Source: Treponema sp. (lineage in GTDB: Bacteria; Spirochaetota; Spirochaetia; Treponematales; Treponemataceae). From it: 7,305 bases of DNA. Below are positions 1 through 6,875 of the stretch, in pieces (positions within the stretch are counted from its first letter, which is position 1; every line of letters begins with the position of its first letter). The notes beneath the pieces are model-generated. The model did no database searches, was not told the DNA's origin, and saw only the letters and a program-made list of their open reading frames with translations. The DNA lies in NCBI GenBank assembly GCA_017622055.1, contig JAGARY010000301.1:1-7305 (forward strand). The letters run 5' to 3'. Made by a program: the position numbers and the translations under genes.

Positions 1-89
1 CATTTAGAAACACCAGCTAACAATTCTTCTGAATATTCTGATGTCAAATAGTCAACCATTACGGCAATTCTTTTACGTTTCTCACCCAT
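1..89 (-). CDS. N-terminus of a LacI-type cytoplasmic sensor protein (partial)
   Basis: Only the first 29 codons are inside the window; the gene runs off the left edge. The ATG is at 87-89. The peptide starts MGEKRKRIAVMVDYL and continues TSEYSEELLAGVSK, which is the first beta strand and helix of a periplasmic-binding-protein/LacI-like sugar-binding fold. There is no HTH before it and no signal peptide. It aligns without gaps to the start of the sensor at 2928-4337 (AVLV, EYS, E-LAG in shared positions), so the two are paralogs. By analogy it may carry a C-terminal GGDEF domain, but that part is outside the window. No Shine-Dalgarno sequence precedes the ATG; a promoter lies immediately upstream and probably yields a leaderless message. 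The fold family is fairly sure; the output domain is inference. Confidence 0.75.
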   Translation of the reverse strand, partial: MGEKRKRIAVMVDYLTSEYSEELLAGVSK

Positions 90-97
90 AGCAATTA

Positions 98-126
98 ATT
101 ATATATTCTTAAATTTATTTTGTCAT
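98..126 (-). promoter_or_regulatory. Sigma-70-type promoter for the leftmost sensor gene
   Basis: On the minus strand there is an ATGACA hexamer (121-126, one mismatch to TTGACA), a 17-bp AT-rich spacer and a perfect TATAAT (98-103). The -10 ends 8 nt before the ATG at 89, so a normal start site would fall near 91, leaving a leader of only about two bases. The whole element sits in the 45-bp gap after uvrD. No clear terminator hairpin is visible in this gap, so read-through from uvrD is also possible. Confidence 0.65.
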
Positions 127-134
127 TATTTTTT

Positions 135-2378
135 TTAATCTTTTATTACTAACAATTTGTTCTTTTGATACTTTGGAAGATATTTTTTTACTTTTCCATT
201 TTCAAACTGAACATCAACCACAATTTCTTCATTTTTTACAAATTGCTTTGTGATAATTCCATAACCTTCATCATCAACAAAAACTTTAGTTCCTGTTTGA
301 TAATCCAAAGCGGTTTGATAATCTTCTTCTTTAGAAAAATCTTGAGATGTAAAAGTTGCCCCACGACTTGCAAAAGTTGAACTTGTAATTTGTTTGCCAA
401 ATGTGCCAAAGTTTTGTTTTTTTGTAGCAGATTTTGAATAAGAAGCAAAACCATAAGGAACTCTTCCAATAACAGAAAAAGCATCTTCTGCATCAGACAA
501 AAACTGACTTGGCTTCATATATTGCCAAGAACCATACATTAAGCGTTTTGCCACAGAAGTAATGTAAAGTTCATCTTTTGCTCGAGTAATTCCAACATAA
601 AACAAACGACGTTCTTCTTCTAATTCATCACCAACTTTTCCCATTCTTGGAAAAATGCCGTCTTCAAGGCCAGTAATTACAACTTTATTATATTCCAAAC
701 CTTTTGTATTATGTAAAGTGATTAAAGTAACAGCATCGTTAGAAACTTCCCCTTCCGAAAGTTCCAAAGATCGGTCTAAATTAATTGAATCTAAAAAATC
801 TGTAAGACCTTCTATACTACATTCAAAAGGAACAGCACTATTTGCTAATTCCTGCAAGTTTTCTACTCTGGAAGTGCCTTCAATTTCATCGCTAGATTTG
901 TAATATTCTTCAAGCCCCGTAATTACAGAAACTTTTTGAATAAATTCTGCAAGATTTTTTTCTGTTTTTAAACTTTCAAAAATTGAATTCATTATGGACA
1001 AAAAGGATTCAACCCCTTCTTTTGCTTTTTTTGTTACATTTTCAGAATATTCTTTTGAAAATTCCAAAAGATTTTTATATTGATTTCCGTCAAAAGCATT
1101 TTCTACAATTGCATCTTGAGTTTTTGGTCCAATTCCTCTAGTTGGCTTATTTACAATTCTTCTAAAAGAAATTTCATCTTGAGGATTTGCAAGTAAAGAA
1201 ATATAAGCTAAAACATCTTTAATTTCTTCACGTTCATAGAATTTTAATGAACCTACTAAAACATAAGGAATTTTTCGTTTTAAAAATTCTTTTTCAAAAG
1301 TTAAGGACTGAGCATTTGTTCTGTACAAAATGGCCCAATCAGAATAATTTCCATCATTTTTTAAAGAGTTTTTTATTAAATCTGCCACATAAGTTGCTTC
1401 TTCGTTGGCATCACCAAGAAAAGCTAATGTTGGTTTTTCCCCTTCACCCCTGTCCGAAACTAGAGTTTTTCCAAGCCGATTTTTATTTTTTTGAACAACA
1501 ATACTTGCTGCATCAAGAATCTTTGAAGTTGAACGATAATTTGTTTGAAGTTTTACAATTTCTGTTCCCGGAAACTTTTCTGAAAAAGACAAAATATTTT
1601 GAACTTCTGCTCCACGGAACTTATAAATTGACTGATCATCATCACCAACGACGCAAACATAATTTCCAGTGTTTCTTTCTACACCAGAAATTTTTTGCAA
1701 AAGTTTATACTGCGCAATATTCGAGTCTTGATATTCGTCAACCATAACAACTTTAAATCTGTTATGAATGTAATTTTCAATATCTTGATATTGTTCCATA
1801 ATTTGAGCAGGTTTCATAATCAAATCGCCAAAATCAACATTGCCAGTTGCTCGCAATCTTTTTTCGTATTCAAAATAAATCTGATTAATATCAAATTCGG
1901 AACCTAAAAGTGTAAGATCATCTTCAGGTGTTAAAAAATAATCTTTTGCCAAAGAAATTTGATGTGCAGCTAACTTTGCTTCTTTTGAACTTAACGAAGG
2001 AACTGCGTTTTTTAATAAAACTTCCATATCTGAATCGTCATAAACTGTAAATGAAGGAATTAGCCCCACATCTTGGCTAAATTTTCGCAAAAACCATGAA
2101 CCAAATGAGTGAAAAGTTCTAATTACAGATGATTGTGCCCGTTCTTCCATTGCAACGGCACGTTGACGCATTTCGTTGGCAGCTTTTTTTGTAAAAGTTA
2201 CAGACAAAATTGAATATGGTTCAACATTTTTTTGATTTATTAAATACGCAATTTTTGTAGTAATTACTCTTGTTTTTCCAGAACCAGCACCAGCCAAAAT
2301 TAGCAAGGGCGAACCTTCGTGAACAACAGCGGCATACTGTTCTTCATTTAAAACTGACAGTCCTTGTTGAATATCCAT
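135..2378 (-). CDS. uvrD: ATP-dependent 3'-5' DNA helicase, PcrA/UvrD family (SF1A)
   Basis: This is a complete 747-residue helicase, the usual length for PcrA/UvrD. It is a cytoplasmic ssDNA-dependent ATPase that unwinds DNA 3' to 5' in nucleotide excision and mismatch repair and at stalled forks. All motifs are visible in order: Q motif LNEEQ (10-14), Walker A AGAGSGKT (29-36), Ia (60-72), Walker B DEYQDS (214-219), III GDDDQSIYKFRG (245-256), IV LQTNYRS (277-283), V TLHNTKGLEYN (554-564) and VI YVGITRAKDELY (594-605). A Ser/Thr-rich linker (about 640-690) leads to a tudor-like C-terminal domain (about 694-745, GTKVFVDDEGYG onward), which in PcrA/UvrD contacts RNA polymerase. The ATG at 2378 follows an AAAGG at 2386-2390 with 7-nt spacing, and lies 12 nt after the stop of the GGDEF reading frame, so it is likely cotranscribed. 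Rep is less likely because of the C-terminal domain. Confidence 0.95.
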   Translation of the reverse strand: MDIQQGLSVLNEEQYAAVVHEGSPLLILAGAGSGKTRVITTKIAYLINQKNVEPYSILSVTFTKKAANEMRQRAVAMEERAQSSVIRTFHSFGSWFLRKFSQDVGLIPSFTVYDDSDMEVLLKNAVPSLSSKEAKLAAHQISLAKDYFLTPEDDLTLLGSEFDINQIYFEYEKRLRATGNVDFGDLIMKPAQIMEQYQDIENYIHNRFKVVMVDEYQDSNIAQYKLLQKISGVERNTGNYVCVVGDDDQSIYKFRGAEVQNILSFSEKFPGTEIVKLQTNYRSTSKILDAASIVVQKNKNRLGKTLVSDRGEGEKPTLAFLGDANEEATYVADLIKNSLKNDGNYSDWAILYRTNAQSLTFEKEFLKRKIPYVLVGSLKFYEREEIKDVLAYISLLANPQDEISFRRIVNKPTRGIGPKTQDAIVENAFDGNQYKNLLEFSKEYSENVTKKAKEGVESFLSIMNSIFESLKTEKNLAEFIQKVSVITGLEEYYKSSDEIEGTSRVENLQELANSAVPFECSIEGLTDFLDSINLDRSLELSEGEVSNDAVTLITLHNTKGLEYNKVVITGLEDGIFPRMGKVGDELEEERRLFYVGITRAKDELYITSVAKRLMYGSWQYMKPSQFLSDAEDAFSVIGRVPYGFASYSKSATKKQNFGTFGKQITSSTFASRGATFTSQDFSKEEDYQTALDYQTGTKVFVDDEGYGIITKQFVKNEEIVVDVQFENGKVKKYLPKYQKNKLLVIKD

Positions 2379-2385
2379 TTAAAAA

Positions 2386-2390
2386 CCTTT
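2386..2390 (-). promoter_or_regulatory. Ribosome binding site of uvrD
   Basis: AAAGG lies 7 nt upstream of the uvrD ATG. It falls in the 12-nt gap after the stop codon of the GGDEF segment, so ribosomes finishing that segment would end right at this site. This matters because premature stops upstream could reduce translational coupling into uvrD. Confidence 0.5.
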
Positions 2391-2897
2391 TTATTTATCT
2401 TTTGCATGTTTGATTTGTTTTTCAACATACAATTTTTTATCTGCTTCAGAAAGGAGACGTTTTAAATTACTAGAAGATTGCAAATCAACTGCTCCTAAAC
2501 TGATTGATAGTGTAAAAGGCAATTTATTCTTTTTAGAAATCTTTTCACTTAAAGTTGCAATTTGTTCCTTAACAGAATCAATTCTATCAAGATTCATTCC
2601 AACAGCAATAACTCCAAATTCATCACCACTTAAACGACCAACAATATCATCAGAACGGAATGCTTTTTTTAGAACTTCAGCTTGAAGTTTTATTGCCTTA
2701 TCTCCCATTTCATGACCATAGGTATCATTAATTTTCTTTAATCCGTCCATATCCCCAAAGAAAACAACAACTGGCTGGAGTGTTTCTTGTGCTAAATCGA
2801 TTGCACGTTGCCCTTTTTCTTTAAAACCACGACGATTCAAAATTTTTGTTAATTCGTCTGTTCTAGAAACTACATTTAAGTCTGTATTTACTATATT
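2391..2897 (-). pseudogene. GGDEF (diguanylate cyclase) domain cut off from its sensor
   Basis: This 168-residue open segment is the C-terminal output domain of the sensor at 2928-4337, in the same frame but behind a TAG and a TGA. It begins with a linker and the family-typical SRTDELTKILNRRGF (encoded around 2824-2867), then the metal/substrate motif FGDMDGLKKINDTYGHEMGD. The active site is SGDEF, a one-residue variant of GGDEF. The inhibitory I-site RSDD sits exactly five residues before it. The end, ADKKLYVEKQIKHAKDK, is also family-typical, so the fold is complete and the domain would be expected to make c-di-GMP. The only usable start in frame is a TTG at 2838-2840, with no Shine-Dalgarno; starting there would remove the conserved DELT motif. 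It is therefore best read as the detached half of a broken or recoded gene rather than as an independent small cyclase. Confidence 0.75.
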
Positions 2898-2930
2898 TCA
2901 TTTTTCGTTTTCTAATAATTGATAAGTCTA
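2898..2930 (-). other. Two in-frame stop codons in the sensor/GGDEF linker
   Basis: TAG at 2928-2930 (codon 470 counted from the ATG at 4337) and TGA at 2898-2900 (codon 480) are both in the frame that joins the sensor to the GGDEF domain. The nine codons between them read TYQLLENEK, and the codons after read NIVNTDLNVVSRTDELT, as expected for the helical linker of this family. The frame itself is preserved, so two substitutions explain the break more simply than indels. No hairpin that could serve as a selenocysteine insertion element, and no known readthrough context, is apparent by eye. Confidence 0.85.
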
Positions 2931-4337
2931 ATCATAAGATTGTGATAGAGCATTTATTAATATTTTTAAATAAACACCATAATCAACAAATTCTTTTGAC
3001 TTAATTTTTGAAATTATATATCCATAATTTACTTCGCCAGAAAAAATTGGTTGAATAATATGCATTCCACATGTTTCAGTTAAATATTTTTCAGAAAATA
3101 AAGTTTTTCGAGGATTAAAATATTCATCCTCAACAAAAAGTCCAACATTTCTTTCTGAATCAAAAAACATTTTTATTTCTGCACAATCAGGAACAACAAA
3201 ATCTTCTTTTGAATCTAAATAAACGGGCTCTTTATAAAAAGAAATCTGCATATTATCAAAGTTCGCAGTATGAACAATATATGCTAAATCATAAAAAAGT
3301 TGGCGCAAGGTATTTGAACTTTTTACAATATCCATAAAAATAATAATCCCAACTTTATCACGAATTACATCTGCATAATTTTCTTTTACAGTTACAACAT
3401 CTTTTTCTATGCTTTGATTTCCATAAGAATCTAAACAAATTGGATCTGGATTTCTTTTATCAACACAACCACAAGATTGTCTATAAATTACTCTAAGTTC
3501 TGTAATTTCATTTTTTTCAACAGTTTTGCCATCTAAAATATCATTTGCAAGTTCTGCTGCTCTATACCCTTGACCATAAACATTTTGACTAATTGTAGAA
3601 AGTCTTGGATGAACTAATCTTGAACTGATTGAATCATCAAATCCAACAACTTTAACATCTTCAGGAACATCAATTCCAATTTCTGCAAAATAATCCATAG
3701 CAGCAATAGCCATTGCATCATTTGCAGCAACTAAAGCATCAAATTTAATATCTTTTTTTGATTTATATTTATTTTTTAGTTCATTTTTTGCAATTTCGTA
3801 AACAAATTTACCTTCAATTTCATTTTCTGATGAAAATTCTAAATCACAACTTTTTATAGCATTCAAAAAAGCTCTGTATCTTTCATTTCCTTCTTCAGAA
3901 TTTAAAGAGTTTGCAGATAAAAATGCAAAATTCGTACAGCCATGTTTTGTTTTTAAGTGATTTACAATTTCGTAAAATATTTCATCACAATTAATTCTTT
4001 GTGTTATGCTATGACACTCTTCAAAATCAAAATCTAAAGCAACAGAAATAACAGGTTTATTCAAAAAAGATTTTAATTCATTTGCAATTTCGTCCCTAGA
4101 CATTGTTGATGTATACATTCCAGAAGCACAAATTACAACATCAACTTCTTCAGATTTTAAAAGATTTATAACAGACCAATATTGATAATTAAAAGCCCCT
4201 GTAGAATCATGATAATACCTTGAATGAGCAACAAGGACGCGAACATCTTTTTCATTAAAATAGTCATAAATGCCTGCAAGAAATTCTAAACTATATTCTA
4301 CCGCAAAACTAGGAACTAAAACTGCTACCGTTTTCAT
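2928..4337 (-). CDS. LacI-type cytoplasmic sensor domain protein, detached from its GGDEF output
   Basis: The ORF encodes 469 residues ending ALSQSYD and a TAG. Residues 1-280 form a LacI/PBP1-type ligand-binding fold without an HTH or signal peptide: strand TVAVLVPSF (3-11), DALVAANDAMAIAAMDYF (200-217), VPEDVKVVGFDDS (224-236), HPRLSTISQ (243-251) and GYRAAELANDIL (257-268). The conserved RQSCGC (286-291) follows, then a second domain of about 170 residues (MDIVKSSNTLRQLFYDLAYI onward) that I know only as the middle part of such sensors. The family normally continues into a coiled linker and a GGDEF domain; here that part is downstream in the same frame behind two stops. The ligand is unknown; a sugar is the family guess. 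I chose the ATG at 4337, 8 nt after GGAAG and 4 nt after the rimO stop, over an in-frame TTG at 4352 that lies inside rimO. It belongs to the lolA-rodZ-rimO-uvrD transcription unit by spacing. Confidence 0.85.
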   Translation of the reverse strand: MKTVAVLVPSFAVEYSLEFLAGIYDYFNEKDVRVLVAHSRYYHDSTGAFNYQYWSVINLLKSEEVDVVICASGMYTSTMSRDEIANELKSFLNKPVISVALDFDFEECHSITQRINCDEIFYEIVNHLKTKHGCTNFAFLSANSLNSEEGNERYRAFLNAIKSCDLEFSSENEIEGKFVYEIAKNELKNKYKSKKDIKFDALVAANDAMAIAAMDYFAEIGIDVPEDVKVVGFDDSISSRLVHPRLSTISQNVYGQGYRAAELANDILDGKTVEKNEITELRVIYRQSCGCVDKRNPDPICLDSYGNQSIEKDVVTVKENYADVIRDKVGIIIFMDIVKSSNTLRQLFYDLAYIVHTANFDNMQISFYKEPVYLDSKEDFVVPDCAEIKMFFDSERNVGLFVEDEYFNPRKTLFSEKYLTETCGMHIIQPIFSGEVNYGYIISKIKSKEFVDYGVYLKILINALSQSYD

Positions 4338-4341
4338 CTTT

Positions 4342-5775
4342 TTATCTTCCAAAATCTTTCTGTATTTTTAAAAATCTACTATCTAAGTCTACCCCAGAAG
4401 TTGCCAAAACTTTTACACGAATTACATTTCCAGGTTTTATACATTTTATCTGATTTGGATCATCACAATCATATCTAACAACAACACATCCATCCACATC
4501 AGGAGCTTGAAACCAAGCCCGACCAATTGCAAGCCCTTCCGATGCATCTTCTGTAAAGTCAGGATTGTTCTGAATTACTTCTTCTATTATAACAGATAAT
4601 TCCAATCCTACATAACATTTTAAATCATTTTCTGTTAAATTTTGTTGAATTTCTTGTAATTTACCTACTCTTTTGTCTGCAACTTTACTAGAAACTCTTT
4701 TTTTCATGTTATATGCAGGAGTATTTTCTTCTCTACTGTATGAAAAACAACCTGACCACATTGGTTTAATTTCTTTTAAGAAATTACAAGTATTTTCAAA
4801 ACTTTTATCAGTTTCACCAGGGAAGCCAACCAAAAAAGTAGTTCTAAGTGCAACATTTGGTAATTCTGATTTTATATTTTTAACTAGTTCAATATACTTT
4901 TCTGAAGTTCCAACTCTGTTCATAGACTTAATAATTTGGTCGTCGCCAGATTGGAACGGAATATCAAAATAAGGAACAAAACATTTTGAGTTTTTAATTA
5001 TTGGCAAAATATCTAAATTAAAATGATCTGGATGAATATACAAAGGACGAACAATAAAATCATCAAATTCAGATTCCAATTTTGCAATTTCAGAAAAAAG
5101 CAAAGAAAGGTATGATTTATTTTCTGAGTTTTTTAAATCAGAATCTTTTAAAACGTCATCAGATTTTCCAGTTCCATAAGCAGCCAAATCTTGCCCAATA
5201 AGATTGATTTCGTAAATATTTTTTTTCAATAAATCTTTAATTTCAGCAATAATTTCTACAATTGTGCGACTTCTAACTTCACCACGAATTAAAGGAATGG
5301 CACAGAAAGAACAATAATTTGAACAACCTTCTGTAATTTTTACATAAGCAGAACCTGGAAAATTCAACAAAACAGGACGTTTTCCAGAACAAACATCTTT
5401 TTGCTCATAAGTTTTTACACTTCTATTTCCTGCTTCCACAGATTTCATAAAAGAAACAACTTCTGCCAAATTTCCATTTCCAAAAACCCCATCCAATTCA
5501 GGAATTGAATCAAACATCAACTGAGCATAACGTTCGGCAAGACAACCTGTTAAAATAACTTTTGCATTTGGATAAGCATTTTTTATTTGATAAATTGAAT
5601 CAATTGATTCTTTTTTTGCAGATTCAATAAAACCGCAAGAATTAATCAAAATAAAATCAGCGGAATCTGCATCAAAAGTATGAGAAAAACCATTTTCAGA
5701 CAAATAACCAATTATAAGTTCTGCATCAGTTTGATTTTTTGCACAGCCGTGTTGGTCAATAAAGAAACTAGTCAA
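4342..5775 (-). CDS. rimO: Ribosomal protein S12 (uS12) Asp methylthiotransferase RimO
   Basis: RimO is a cytoplasmic radical-SAM enzyme with two [4Fe-4S] clusters that methylthiolates the conserved aspartate of ribosomal protein uS12. The product is about 477 residues. The N-terminal UPF0004 domain has its three cluster cysteines in HGC, NSC and TGC (about 11, 47, 78). The radical-SAM CxxxCxxC is GCSNYCSFC (about 151-158), followed by the IPLIRGEVRSR stretch. A C-terminal TRAM domain contains IGRAWFQAPDVDG, the RimO-like form that separates it from MiaB. There is a polar insert of about 18 residues near 204-221. No ATG is available: TAA lies directly upstream of a TTG at 5779-5781, and a second TTG is at 5773-5775. 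GGTGG at 5785-5789 is 3 nt from the first and 9 nt from the second, so I prefer 5775; 5781 is possible. Either start overlaps the end of the RodZ-like gene (stop 5768-5770), suggesting translational coupling. Confidence 0.93.
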   Translation of the reverse strand: MTSFFIDQHGCAKNQTDAELIIGYLSENGFSHTFDADSADFILINSCGFIESAKKESIDSIYQIKNAYPNAKVILTGCLAERYAQLMFDSIPELDGVFGNGNLAEVVSFMKSVEAGNRSVKTYEQKDVCSGKRPVLLNFPGSAYVKITEGCSNYCSFCAIPLIRGEVRSRTIVEIIAEIKDLLKKNIYEINLIGQDLAAYGTGKSDDVLKDSDLKNSENKSYLSLLFSEIAKLESEFDDFIVRPLYIHPDHFNLDILPIIKNSKCFVPYFDIPFQSGDDQIIKSMNRVGTSEKYIELVKNIKSELPNVALRTTFLVGFPGETDKSFENTCNFLKEIKPMWSGCFSYSREENTPAYNMKKRVSSKVADKRVGKLQEIQQNLTENDLKCYVGLELSVIIEEVIQNNPDFTEDASEGLAIGRAWFQAPDVDGCVVVRYDCDDPNQIKCIKPGNVIRVKVLATSGVDLDSRFLKIQKDFGR

Positions 5776-6868
5776 GTTCAATTACCACCAATTTATATTT
5801 TCCGTCGGTATCTTTTATCCACTTGATATCTTCTACCAAGATTTTTCCTGCTTCACCAATATCTAAATCAAATGTTTTGGCATCTGCAATAATTGTAATT
5901 TTTAGGGCGTTTGCATTAGAAATCCACAAACGAATTCCATTTTTTGGAGTAGCTGTAAATAATTCACCACGCTCAAAATAAGTTTCAATAGCAGGATTTC
6001 GGTCAACCCGGTCTCTAAATAAACAAGAACCACGGAATGAAATATTAATAGAAAAAGGATATGCTCTGTTATCTTCCAAAATTACTTTGTAAGGATGCTT
6101 ATTTTTTAGTTCATTTGCAAATGGAATTTCTGCCAAATCAACAGAATCAGATGAACCATCAGCAAAAACAAAACCATGTCGCAATAAAACACTAATTTCA
6201 GCACCACGTTTGTAATCTGTAGAAGAAATATCAGAAACATAAAGAATAAAATCAGAAACATTATCACCATCAATATCAATTTCAGCTTCTTCAGCCAAAT
6301 CAACATAGAAAGTTCCATTTGGAGTTTCAAGTCCAAATGATGAAAGAGTGTCTTTAACAGTTAAAACAATATTTCCACCATTTTCAGTTGGAATTAATAA
6401 TTGATCACCTTTGTAAACCCTATCATTAAATTTCTTTTCTGTAATTTCAATTTTGCTTGTAGTATTTTGTTTTTGTTTTAACGAATCAGCTTCTTTCTGT
6501 TTTGATTTTTTTACAGAAATCAAAACTAATGTCACAATAGCAAAAACAGCAACAACAACAGTTGGAATAATCACTGTAAAGAAAAATGTTGGAATTTTCT
6601 TTTTTGCAAGCAAATCTTGAGGAACAGGTGCTTCTTGAATGAGTTTATTTTGGTACAACTTCAAAACATAATCAGGATCTAATTCCAAATATTTTGAATA
6701 ATTTTTCAAAAAGCCAGTTAAATATGCTTCACCAGGAAAAACGCCACTATCTTCTTCTTCCAAAGCAACTAAATATCGTTTTTCAATAGTTAATTCTCTT
6801 GAAATTTTATCGAGATCTAGATTTTTTTCCTCTCTTGTGCTTTTTAGAATTTCGCCATAGCTATCCAT
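5768..6868 (-). CDS. rodZ: RodZ-like membrane protein: cytoplasmic HTH, one TM helix, extracytoplasmic DUF4115-like domain
   Basis: The product is 366 residues. Residues 1-75 form the RodZ-type HTH (YGEILKSTREEKNLDLDKIS, then RYLVALEEEDSGVFPGEAYL, then GFLKNYSKYLELDP), which in RodZ binds MreB to set rod or helical cell shape. Residues 94-118 are one hydrophobic helix flanked by lysines (KKK before, KKSKQK after), giving an N-in topology. A polar linker (about 121-145) leads to an extracytoplasmic part of about 220 residues. Its last 100 residues (YFERGELFTATPKNGIRLWI, then SNANALKITI) resemble the RodZ C-terminal domain DUF4115. The part before, about 150-260, is additional and contains an acidic DIDGDNVSD stretch. 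I chose the ATG at 6868, with GGAG 10 nt upstream and 7 nt after the lolA stop. An upstream ATG at 6928 would add 20 hydrophobic residues inside lolA and spoil the domain start. It is a membrane shape protein by homology, not a proven regulator. Confidence 0.85.
   Translation of the reverse strand: MDSYGEILKSTREEKNLDLDKISRELTIEKRYLVALEEEDSGVFPGEAYLTGFLKNYSKYLELDPDYVLKLYQNKLIQEAPVPQDLLAKKKIPTFFFTVIIPTVVVAVFAIVTLVLISVKKSKQKEADSLKQKQNTTSKIEITEKKFNDRVYKGDQLLIPTENGGNIVLTVKDTLSSFGLETPNGTFYVDLAEEAEIDIDGDNVSDFILYVSDISSTDYKRGAEISVLLRHGFVFADGSSDSVDLAEIPFANELKNKHPYKVILEDNRAYPFSINISFRGSCLFRDRVDRNPAIETYFERGELFTATPKNGIRLWISNANALKITIIADAKTFDLDIGEAGKILVEDIKWIKDTDGKYKLVVIELD
5785..5789 (-). promoter_or_regulatory. 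Ribosome binding site that decides the rimO start
   Basis: GGTGG lies inside the 3' end of the rodZ-like gene. It is 9 nt from the TTG at 5775, a normal distance, but only 3 nt from the TTG at 5781. This favours the inner TTG as the rimO start. Confidence 0.45.
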
Positions 6869-6875
6869 CTTAAAT

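Noticed and set aside
90..134. A rho-independent terminator after uvrD
   Set aside because: The gap is AT-rich, but I find no GC-containing stem followed by a T run on the minus strand; the promoter explains the sequence better.
1247..1747. A 166-codon open frame on the plus strand opposite the helicase gene, and shorter plus-strand frames elsewhere
   Set aside because: They lie antisense to well-supported genes, have composition typical of reverse frames of AT-rich coding DNA (many Leu, Phe, Lys, His), no recognisable domains and no ribosome binding sites.
2391..2840. The GGDEF segment as an independent 149-residue gene starting at a TTG
   Set aside because: The TTG at 2838-2840 has no Shine-Dalgarno, and starting there would remove the conserved SRTDELT segment that is still encoded just upstream in frame.
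2898..2900. TGA read as selenocysteine
   Set aside because: No hairpin of the bacterial SECIS type is visible directly after it, the linker position has no expected catalytic residue, and a TAG precedes it, so selenocysteine alone would not restore the protein.
2870..2935. A pair of compensating frameshifts bypassing both stops
   Set aside because: One alternative frame is open here but encodes a very basic peptide (LSIIRKRKMKYSKYRLK) unlike the family linker, whereas the zero frame reads sensibly on both sides of the stops.
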